Assembly: GCA_947470165.1 (NCBI GenBank)
Contig: CANISN010000143.1
Location: forward strand, 1-5,160
Reading direction: 5' to 3'
Source of the DNA: Burkholderiaceae bacterium
GTDB lineage: Bacteria; Pseudomonadota; Gammaproteobacteria; Burkholderiales; Burkholderiaceae
DNA: 5,160 nucleotides
Shown here: positions 1 through 5,160 of the stretch, in pieces
Layout: every line of letters starts with the position of its first letter
Numbering within the stretch: position 1 is the first letter of the stretch
Position numbers and translations under genes: made by a program
Notes under the pieces: generated by a model
The model's database searches: none
The model's input: only the letters and a program-made list of their open reading frames with translations
Told to the model about the DNA's origin: nothing

Positions 1-626
1 ACAGTCCAACTATTACCTTCCTGGATGACTGCAACAGCTACTACTGCAAAATCTCCATGACGATAACCATACTCGGCAAATCCAAATCTAGCATCATGCC
101 CACGTATAGGAAACTGGATAGACTCGATGAATTCATTTGATTGACGACAAGTTTGAAGCGCTCCTAGAAAAAAATTCTTGGCTTGAACTATTCGCCTCTT
201 CTTTTTACTGACTAGTGTGACAGAGCCCTCTAATACGGCTAGGCCAAGCACTAATTCGGCGCTGGGATCAGCATGGGCGATCGATCCGCATACTGTTCCA
301 CGATTCCGAATTGGAGCATGAGCTATCCATGGGAACATCATGCTTAAAAGTGGCTGAGTCTTATTAAGGTCACTCCACTTTTCTAACTCGGCCTGTCTAA
401 CGCCAGCTCCAACCAGAAGAACATCGCCAGAAACACCATAATTTTTTAGCTCTATCACCTTATTGATATCGATTAAATGATCGGGGCTAGCCACCCTCAT
501 TGCCAATACTGGGACAAGTGTTTGACCGCCAGCAATGATGCGGGCATCGTCACCATACTGGTCCAACAAATCTAAAATATTAGCTTGGGAGCTAGCCTGG
601 TGCATCACAAATGGAGCAGACTTCAT
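1..626 (-). CDS. FAD-binding subunit of a molybdenum hydroxylase (CoxM-like), 3' end cut by window edge
   Basis: This is the medium, flavin-binding subunit of a xanthine dehydrogenase / CO dehydrogenase family enzyme. It would pass electrons from the 2Fe-2S subunit to an acceptor through FAD. I translated 208 residues without interruption; complete relatives have roughly 260-290, so the C-terminal part is missing. The two FAD-binding motifs of the family are present: AGGQTLVP at residues 32-39 and IRNRGTVCGSIAHADPSAE at 106-124. RHGDFAVVAVA at 189-199 matches the start of the C-terminal domain. The second motif has Cys113-Gly where many relatives have Gly-Gly; I believe this is a known subfamily variant. 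The ATG overlaps the stop codon of the large-subunit gene by four bases (ATGA), and an AGGAG box lies 7 nt upstream, which fixes the start and implies translational coupling. A 2Fe-2S subunit gene may follow beyond the left edge. The family is certain; the substrate is unknown. Confidence 0.95.
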   Translation of the reverse strand, partial: MKSAPFVMHQASSQANILDLLDQYGDDARIIAGGQTLVPVLAMRVASPDHLIDINKVIELKNYGVSGDVLLVGAGVRQAELEKWSDLNKTQPLLSMMFPWIAHAPIRNRGTVCGSIAHADPSAELVLGLAVLEGSVTLVSKKKRRIVQAKNFFLGALQTCRQSNEFIESIQFPIRGHDARFGFAEYGYRHGDFAVVAVAVIQEGNSWT

Positions 627-3607
627 TTACCAACTCCTAATACAGTAAAGAATCTGCTAAAGAAGCGTTTAAATAAGCTTTCCTGTTTTGCGCCGGCTTC
701 TTTTGCAAGCGCCTTAAACAGTTGATCTAAGACCAATCGAATCGCACCCTCTAATAACCTGCTGCCTATTGCTGCAAGCTTTCCTGATACCTGAGCTTGG
801 TAGTCATACTTTAAAACAGTAGTGCCCGCATCATTCTTCAGACTTACTTGACCCATTCCCAACGCCATTCCCAATGGGCCACGACCTTCTCCACCTAAGG
901 AAAAACTATCAGGATCTTGAATATTTGTTATATCAACTTTGGCTACAAAGCGAGCCTTTGCAATACCGATTCGAACAACTGCTATGCAATCAAACCGAAC
1001 ACCATTAAATATGGATGTTTTATGAATGGATTCACAGCCTGGAATAACATTCTTCAGCCTCTCCGGATCAAGTAAAACTGCAAAGATATTTTCTGGAAGA
1101 ACCTGCAACCTAACTTCGCCCTGAGCTTTCAAAGGATAATCAGCATTCGAGACAATAGAAGAAATCTGACTCGATGGCTTATCAAGCTTGAGCGAACCCT
1201 TTTTGACAAGAAGCGCATGAATTCGGCTTGGGGTGGCAGGCAGAACAATATCTTCAATATCCAATGCATCTGCAATGGCATTTGCAATACAAACTGGTGT
1301 GCTCATACTATTTCCTTCACCGATTCCTTTGGCGCCCAAAGGGGTGAAGGGACTTGGAGATTCTTGATGATAAATTTTAGGAGTGCGTATATCACTTGCA
1401 GTAGGTAAGCGATAGTCCGCAAAAGTTCCTGACAGAAAATTTCCATCACTACTATAGACAAACTCCTCAAAAAGAGCTGCCCCAACAGCTTGTGCATAGG
1501 CGCCATAAATCTGCCCATCTGCTAAGGCTGGGTTTAGTATTTTTCCTGCGTCATGTACGGTAATGTATTGATCAACTTTTGCGGAGCAAGTGTCCAGATC
1601 TATCTCAATCCCACAAGCATCGATAGCAAAACCATACGCAGCGGAAGTATTAATTCGATCACCCTCATCAGGCGCCTCTAAAACATCTGCGCTCCAAAAG
1701 TGTGTTTCCTGCAATGCAAGAGTGGTTTCAGACCCAAGAGCCTCTTGAATCAATCCCGGAGACCAGTGAAAATTTCCGCATAATCTTGAGAAAGAAATGC
1801 TCCTACTTTCATCTGCTGCTACCGAGATGTTTCCATTTGCAAATATTAAGTCTTCTGGCCCTGCCTTCAGCATATGCGCTGCATAATCAGCAATCCGAAC
1901 CTTTAACTTTTCAGCTGCAAGAAATACCGTTCCCGCAACTGCACCTGCAAAGCGACTTGAATAGTTCCCGGCGGCAATTGACCAAGCATCTTTAGCGGTA
2001 TCAAAATCCACATTTACCTGAATTTGGGATGGTAAGACACCAAAAATATCTGCTAATAGCTGGCTGATAACGGTTTGATGACCCTGACCAGCAGGGGCTG
2101 ACGCAATATTAGCTGCAATATTTCCAGAAGGGTCAATGCTTACAGTTGCCGAAGTAATAGCGCCATTTTTCGGGCCTGCCTTTACTCTTTGCTCCTTTGT
2201 AAGAGCGGTAGTTATGTAACCCATGTTAGAAACCGAGGGCTCAATAATTGAGGCAATACCAATACCGTAATAGCGCCCTTCTTTTTTAGCCTTTTCTCTA
2301 CTATTTAGTAATTTTCTGAACTCAGGAGAATTCTCTAATGTTTTTAAAGCCTGCTGATAGTCGCCAGAATCTAACAATGCCCCTGCTGCTGCACGATATG
2401 GAAATTGATCTTTCTGAACATAATTGAGCGCTGCAATTTGTTGATGCGTTTTGCCTAAAGTTTTTGCGATTTTATGAATTAGACGCTCGAGGGCGTAATA
2501 AACCTGAGGTCCACCAAAACCCCTTACTAATCCAGTAGGAGTTTTATTAATCAATACAACACGATTACGAATTTTTAAATTCTGAATTTGGTAAGGACCC
2601 GTCACACACCCATGCATTCGATACAGAGTTGCTGGCTCAGGAGCCCTCAAATAGGCCCCACAATCTTCAATTTGATCGTAATCTAGGGCTAATATTTTTC
2701 CATCCAGATCCACTGCAGCACGTAAATGGGTGTGACGGGAAGTTGCGGAAGTGGCTGCTTGTAGATGCTCCAAGCGATCCTCAATAAATTTAACTGGGGC
2801 ACCTACTTTACGCGATGCCAAACAACTCATGATGATGTATGGCAAAACTGATTGTTTAACACCGAAGCTACCACCCGAATCTGGGGCAACATGATGTCGT
2901 AATTTTGTTCCGGAAACTTTCAAAGCAGCAGCCATTACTACATGCAAGGAAAATGGCCCCATAAAATTCGACGTTACTTCATATGAGGAATCCGCACCTC
3001 GCCATTGCGCAACCACCCCACCAGTTTCTATGGGTGTACAAGAATTACGGGGATAACGAATATCAACTTCAACGATAGTTGCAGCAGTTTGAAATGCGCT
3101 ATCAGGGTCGCCATACTCGTATGAACGATCTAAAACACAATTACTACCAATATCTTCATGCAAAATAATTGATGCATCTGAAAGTGCGATATCCACATCA
3201 ACAACAGCAGAAAGCGGCTCAATATTCAACACAACCTTCTCAACCCCATCTTCTGCTAGAGCCCTTGATTCAGCAATGACAACTGCTATAGGCTCCCCAA
3301 CATAGCGAACATACTCACTTGCCAATACCCACTGACGCATTGAAGTTTTTACAGCAACTACCAATGGATTGGACCAGGCCTGAACATCCTCAAGCATCAA
3401 AATTCCCCTGACACCTCTGATCGTTAATGCCTGCTCAGCATCCACAGAAATAATTTTTCCATGGGCAATGGGAGAGCGCACAACAGCAGCATATAAGGTT
3501 CCTACTGGCAATGGAAGGTCATCTAAGTAACGTCCTCCACCCGTTAGAAGAGCAATATCTTCTATACGTTCACATGCCTTACCTAAATAATTTGCACTTA
3601 TTTTCAA
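623..3607 (-). CDS. Molybdenum hydroxylase large subunit (CoxL/XdhB-like) fused to a C-terminal CoxG (SRPBCC) domain
   Basis: This is the catalytic, molybdopterin-cytosine-dinucleotide-binding subunit of a cytoplasmic hydroxylase, continued in one frame into a CoxG domain. Residues 1 to about 800 are the large subunit. It has the N-terminal YLGKACERIEDIALLTGGG (7-25), Moco contacts SGGSFGVKQ (244-252) and GQGHQT (507-512), the active-site loop RGFGGPQ (362-368), and GAKGIGEG (758-765) with presumed catalytic Glu764. RGFGG resembles xanthine and aldehyde oxidases; the CO dehydrogenase loop cysteine is absent, so CO oxidation is unlikely. Gln252 occupies the place of the purine-binding glutamate of xanthine dehydrogenase. 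After a linker (about 801-827), residues 828-970 match CoxG (IPGCES 855-860, KARFVAKVDIT 884-894, SGKLAAIGSRLLEGA 941-955). A basic, aromatic tail follows (FKRFFSRFF, 979-987). The start is TTG; no ATG, GTG or TTG lies in frame between it and an upstream stop, and the family N-terminus begins here. Substrate unknown. Confidence 0.95.
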   Translation of the reverse strand: MKISANYLGKACERIEDIALLTGGGRYLDDLPLPVGTLYAAVVRSPIAHGKIISVDAEQALTIRGVRGILMLEDVQAWSNPLVVAVKTSMRQWVLASEYVRYVGEPIAVVIAESRALAEDGVEKVVLNIEPLSAVVDVDIALSDASIILHEDIGSNCVLDRSYEYGDPDSAFQTAATIVEVDIRYPRNSCTPIETGGVVAQWRGADSSYEVTSNFMGPFSLHVVMAAALKVSGTKLRHHVAPDSGGSFGVKQSVLPYIIMSCLASRKVGAPVKFIEDRLEHLQAATSATSRHTHLRAAVDLDGKILALDYDQIEDCGAYLRAPEPATLYRMHGCVTGPYQIQNLKIRNRVVLINKTPTGLVRGFGGPQVYYALERLIHKIAKTLGKTHQQIAALNYVQKDQFPYRAAAGALLDSGDYQQALKTLENSPEFRKLLNSREKAKKEGRYYGIGIASIIEPSVSNMGYITTALTKEQRVKAGPKNGAITSATVSIDPSGNIAANIASAPAGQGHQTVISQLLADIFGVLPSQIQVNVDFDTAKDAWSIAAGNYSSRFAGAVAGTVFLAAEKLKVRIADYAAHMLKAGPEDLIFANGNISVAADESRSISFSRLCGNFHWSPGLIQEALGSETTLALQETHFWSADVLEAPDEGDRINTSAAYGFAIDACGIEIDLDTCSAKVDQYITVHDAGKILNPALADGQIYGAYAQAVGAALFEEFVYSSDGNFLSGTFADYRLPTASDIRTPKIYHQESPSPFTPLGAKGIGEGNSMSTPVCIANAIADALDIEDIVLPATPSRIHALLVKKGSLKLDKPSSQISSIVSNADYPLKAQGEVRLQVLPENIFAVLLDPERLKNVIPGCESIHKTSIFNGVRFDCIAVVRIGIAKARFVAKVDITNIQDPDSFSLGGEGRGPLGMALGMGQVSLKNDAGTTVLKYDYQAQVSGKLAAIGSRLLEGAIRLVLDQLFKALAKEAGAKQESLFKRFFSRFFTVLGVGK
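634..638 (-). promoter_or_regulatory. Strong ribosome binding site of the FAD subunit
   Basis: On the minus strand an AGGAG Shine-Dalgarno ends 7 nt before the ATG at 626. It lies inside the last codons of the upstream large-subunit gene. Near-ideal sequence and spacing support the chosen start. It contrasts with the weak site in front of the large subunit. Confidence 0.8.
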
Positions 3608-3652
3608 TCTACTCTTTTCAGCTAAATTAAGATTAATTAATGCTGAAAGAAG
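3605..3652 (-). promoter_or_regulatory. TTG start and stem-loop covering the ribosome binding site of the large subunit
   Basis: On the minus strand the large-subunit gene begins TTG-AAA-ATA, with only a modest purine-rich site (AAAAGAG) ending 4 nt before it. An upstream arm CTTCTTTCAGC (3652-3642) can pair with GCTGAAAAGAG (3622-3612) over 11 positions, with one C-A mismatch and one G-U pair. The loop is a 19-nt AT-rich stretch. The downstream arm contains the whole Shine-Dalgarno, so the fold would hide it. No U-run follows, so it is not an ordinary intrinsic terminator. The pairing is visible in the sequence; any regulatory role is inference. Confidence 0.4.
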
Positions 3653-3676
3653 CTTAATGATTGGGAAAGAAGTATG

Positions 3677-3742
3677 CTTACTCTAAAGTCCGACCACTTA
3701 CCTTAGAGTCTGATTATGTGCATCAGGAAAACCCTAAGAGTC
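3677..3742 (-). promoter_or_regulatory. Three phased direct repeats, candidate operator of the AraC-type regulator
   Basis: On the minus strand three similar elements occur in the same orientation: GACTCTTAGG (3742-3733), GACTCTAAGG (3710-3701) and GACTTTAGAG (3690-3681). The middle and proximal copies agree at 11 of 14 positions when extended (GACTCTAAGGTAAG and GACTTTAGAGTAAG). The distal and middle copies agree at 9 of 10. The steps are 32 bp and 20 bp, close to three and two helical turns, which places the sites on one face of the DNA. AraC-family regulators commonly bind direct repeats spaced this way upstream of the promoter they activate. The distal copy overlaps the stop codon of the regulator gene. 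I see no convincing -10/-35 pair downstream; CATACT (3676-3671) is only a weak candidate. Confidence 0.45.
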
Positions 3743-4594
3743 TAGCTTTGGGGCCTTCTCTACTTGCTGACGATAAAGGCTCGGAGTTACACCCTGGTGT
3801 TGTTTAAAAAACCGAGTGAAGTGACTTTGAGCAGAAAATCCAAGCTCATCACCAATATCAATAAGACTCCCACTCTTATCTGCGAGCGCATCAAATGCAA
3901 ACTCCATTTTTAGGACATTTGCAAATACAATCGGTGAAAGTCCTGTACAGCGCCTAAATAGCTCAAAAAAATGTGACCGCGAAAGATCGACGCTTCGAGC
4001 AACAATTGAAATGTCCCCAAATCCCTGAGGAGAGGTGCGCATAATATGAATTGCTTTTCGGATTCTAGGATCCATAAACGCCAAAGTATTTCCGGTATTA
4101 CGTAAATCACCCTGAGTTAAAAGATCGGCGTCTTCCATAAAACTCAAAACGAGCTCAATCAAAATGGACTCAAGATAATCATGTGTGATTTGGTCGGCCC
4201 ACCAAAGTTCCATTGAAATTTTTTCCAGCGCCTGCTTTTGATGGGCACCCAAAGCAGATAAATTATTGATAAAAAATCGCGGGTGGCTACTTGCTAAGAA
4301 TTTTTTACTAAATGATGCCAGCCACTTTGGCTCAAGATACAGAGCAAGTAAAATGGGATTTTCGCCATTGACTGGCATATGCAGATAGGAATGCTCTTCC
4401 CAGGCATTTATGAGGACTGCATTGTCATCAGTTAATGGGCAACGTTGCTCTCTAACCTGAAAAGCGATATCAGGTCCCGCAACCTTGCATAAAATGTGAC
4501 AGTGATGATGGGCATGGGTTACGAGAGGAGCATCCATTTCGAGAAGCGCCACTCTACCAAACTCACCATGAAGAAGTCGAATTACTTTTGACAT
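3734..4594 (-). CDS. AraC-family transcriptional regulator with cupin-like sensor domain
   Basis: This 286-residue protein is the usual length for an AraC/XylS-type regulator. Residues about 20-75 look like the N-terminal cupin sensor, with a histidine-rich strand HAHHHCHILC (27-36) and a later NAWEEHSYLH (63-72). Residues about 110-165 would be a helical linker. The C-terminal DNA-binding domain carries two helix-turn-helix units: DISIVARSVDLSRSHFFELF (194-213) and SLIDIGDELGFSAQSHFTRF (243-262), followed by the family's GVTPSLYR (268-275). The ATG at 4594 is the most upstream start possible because TAA lies two codons before it; its Shine-Dalgarno is poor (GAGATGA, rather distant). The gene points towards the hydroxylase genes 126 bp away, with direct repeats between them, so control of that operon by its substrate or a metabolite is the likely role. 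The effector cannot be read from sequence. Confidence 0.93.
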   Translation of the reverse strand: MSKVIRLLHGEFGRVALLEMDAPLVTHAHHHCHILCKVAGPDIAFQVREQRCPLTDDNAVLINAWEEHSYLHMPVNGENPILLALYLEPKWLASFSKKFLASSHPRFFINNLSALGAHQKQALEKISMELWWADQITHDYLESILIELVLSFMEDADLLTQGDLRNTGNTLAFMDPRIRKAIHIMRTSPQGFGDISIVARSVDLSRSHFFELFRRCTGLSPIVFANVLKMEFAFDALADKSGSLIDIGDELGFSAQSHFTRFFKQHQGVTPSLYRQQVEKAPKLDS

Positions 4595-4636
4595 GCATTA
4601 AATCATCTCACATACATGCTAAGTCAACCCGTAATT

Positions 4637-4657
4637 TTTTATTGCACTGCAATAAAA
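4637..4657. repeat. Perfect 21-bp palindrome between lpdA and the regulator gene
   Basis: Arms of 10 bp, TTTTATTGCA and TGCAATAAAA, flank a central C at 4647 without mismatch. The core is TGC-ACT-GCA. As RNA it could form a 9-bp stem with a 3-nt loop, but the stem is AT-rich and no U-run follows on the minus strand, so a protein-binding site is more likely than a terminator. It lies in the 107-bp spacer upstream of the AraC-type gene. Confidence 0.5.
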
Positions 4658-4662
4658 TTATG
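4657..4662 (-). promoter_or_regulatory. Possible -10 box for the regulator gene
   Basis: CATAAT on the minus strand matches the TATAAT consensus at five of six positions and would give a leader of about 55 nt before the ATG at 4594. The sequence 17 nt upstream (TTAGTG) is a poor -35. If the box is real, the 21-bp palindrome would cover the transcription start, as expected for a repressor site. Weak evidence. Confidence 0.2.
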
Positions 4663-4671
4663 CTTTCCCAG

Positions 4672-4702
4672 GACTGCAACACTAAAGCAAGTAATTGCAG
4701 TC
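4672..4702. repeat. Inverted repeat of GACTGCAA at the 3' end of lpdA
   Basis: GACTGCAA (4672-4679) and TTGCAGTC (4695-4702) form 8-bp arms around a 15-nt spacer, the outer arm touching the lpdA stop codon. In the lpdA transcript this could fold as a stem-loop, but it is followed by CUGGGAAAGC rather than a U-run, so a normal intrinsic terminator is not supported. The same ACTGCAA word also occurs in the neighbouring palindrome at 4646-4652. Confidence 0.4.
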
Positions 4703-5160
4703 TATTTTTTCTTTATTGGCGGTAAATCAGTGCAGTGCCCATGTGCTGCTTCCGCAGCTAAGCCGACGGACTCACCTAAGGTTGGATGCGGATGAATGGT
4801 TTTACCAATATCCACCGCATCTGCCCCCATCTCAATCGCAAGGCACACCTCACCAATTAAATCTCCAGCATGAGTACCAACAATACCACCACCAATAATG
4901 CGCTTACTAGTAGCATCGAAAATCAACTTTGTGAATCCTTCATCACGACCATTTGCAATCGCTCTACCACTGGCAGCCCATGGAAATAAGCCTTTTTCAT
5001 AAGCAATTCCTTGAGCCTTACATTGTTCCTCTGTTAAACCAGCCCAAGCAACCTCTGGATCGGTATAAGCAACAGAAGGAATTTGTTTGGCATCAAAATA
5101 GGATTTTTCACCAGCAGCCACTTCAGCAGCAACGTGACCCTCATGAACTGCTTTGTGAGC
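4702..5160 (-). CDS. lpdA: Dihydrolipoamide dehydrogenase (E3), C-terminal 152 residues, 5' end beyond window
   Basis: E3 is the FAD-dependent, cytoplasmic component of 2-oxoacid dehydrogenase complexes; it reoxidises dihydrolipoyl groups and reduces NAD+. The frame is open to the right edge and begins here with AHKAVHEGHVAAEV, the end of the NAD/FAD region, so the gene starts outside the window; a GTG at 5121 is an internal valine codon. SVAYTDPEVAWAGLTEEQ (29-46 of the fragment) opens the dimerisation domain, and HPHPTLGE (123-130) supplies the catalytic His125 and Glu130 pair that acts on the partner subunit. The fragment ends CTDLPPIKKK. From memory, TIHPHPTLGES plus a CTDLPP tail is typical of the pyruvate-dehydrogenase E3 of Burkholderiales rather than the 2-oxoglutarate-dehydrogenase E3, which would place aceE and aceF to the right; that part is inference. 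No functional link to the hydroxylase genes is evident. Confidence 0.95.
   Translation of the reverse strand, partial: AHKAVHEGHVAAEVAAGEKSYFDAKQIPSVAYTDPEVAWAGLTEEQCKAQGIAYEKGLFPWAASGRAIANGRDEGFTKLIFDATSKRIIGGGIVGTHAGDLIGEVCLAIEMGADAVDIGKTIHPHPTLGESVGLAAEAAHGHCTDLPPIKKK

Noticed and set aside
1217..1408. 63-codon plus-strand open frame
   Set aside because: It lies antisense within the conserved C-terminal part of the large-subunit gene; no recognisable protein family and no ribosome binding site that I can see.
1303..1518. 71-codon minus-strand open frame in another frame
   Set aside because: Out-of-frame shadow of the large-subunit gene with low-complexity composition.
1702..1995. 97-codon plus-strand open frame
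   Set aside because: Antisense shadow of the large-subunit gene; its translation resembles no protein family.
623..3607. Annotation as carbon monoxide dehydrogenase large chain (coxL)
   Set aside because: The overall fold and the CoxG domain suggest it, but the loop is RGFGGPQ and lacks the copper-binding cysteine of true CO dehydrogenase.
3680..3709. Inverted repeat ACTCTAA / TTAGAGT with 16-bp spacer
   Set aside because: The 7-bp arms are real, but longer direct-repeat matches over the same bases (11 of 14 at a 20-bp step) explain the region better.
3910..4110. 66-codon minus-strand open frame
   Set aside because: Lies wholly inside the AraC-type gene in another frame, over the conserved helix-turn-helix coding region.
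4622..4627. TTGACT on the minus strand as a -35 box for the regulator gene
   Set aside because: It matches five of six consensus bases, but the only hexamer at proper spacing is GATTTA, and transcription would then start at the ATG itself.
4637..4702. Intrinsic terminator for lpdA
   Set aside because: Two stem-loops are possible, but neither has a GC-rich stem followed by a U-run on the minus strand.
4695..4898. 67-codon plus-strand open frame
   Set aside because: Antisense to the conserved C-terminus of lpdA; its His/Gln/Pro-rich translation is typical of an antisense shadow.
5119..5121. GTG as start of a short 139-residue protein
   Set aside because: The upstream codons in frame (AHKAVHEGHVAAE) are typical dihydrolipoamide dehydrogenase sequence, so the GTG is an internal valine codon and the gene continues past the edge.

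Overview
The window reads as the genome of a moderately AT-rich betaproteobacterium (about 40-45% GC by eye). A Burkholderiaceae relative such as Polynucleobacter is my best guess. The guess rests on base composition and on the style of the dihydrolipoamide dehydrogenase C-terminus (TIHPHPTLGE, then CTDLPP). It is inference, not a database match. All four genes lie on the minus strand, so transcription runs from right to left.

Region by region, in transcription order. (1) 5160-4702: the C-terminal 152 residues of dihydrolipoamide dehydrogenase (lpdA), probably the E3 of a pyruvate dehydrogenase locus lying to the right. (2) 4701-4595: a 107-bp spacer holding a perfect 21-bp palindrome, further ACTGCAA elements and a possible -10 box. 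(3) 4594-3734: an AraC-family regulator with an N-terminal cupin-like sensor domain. (4) 3733-3608: a 126-bp spacer. Together with the end of the regulator gene it holds three direct repeats of a GACTCTwAGG-like element at 32- and 20-bp steps, and a stem-loop that would cover the next ribosome binding site. (5) 3607-623: a 994-residue molybdenum hydroxylase large subunit, starting at TTG, fused to a C-terminal CoxG/SRPBCC domain. (6) 626 to beyond the left edge: the FAD-binding subunit, overlapping the large-subunit gene by ATGA. No stretch longer than 300 bases lacks a gene.

Functional picture. Large and FAD subunits of the xanthine dehydrogenase / CO dehydrogenase superfamily work together with a small 2Fe-2S subunit, which is not visible and is expected just beyond position 1. 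The active-site loop is RGFGGPQ, as in xanthine and aldehyde oxidases, and lacks the cysteine of true CO dehydrogenase. The enzyme is therefore probably a hydroxylase of an aromatic or heterocyclic carbon source. The AraC-type gene is its likely substrate-responsive regulator. The most unusual points are the built-in CoxG domain with a basic, aromatic tail, the helically phased direct repeats, and the contrast between a weak, foldable TTG start for the large subunit and a strong Shine-Dalgarno for the FAD subunit. I see no phage, transposon, CRISPR, tRNA, rRNA or defence system.
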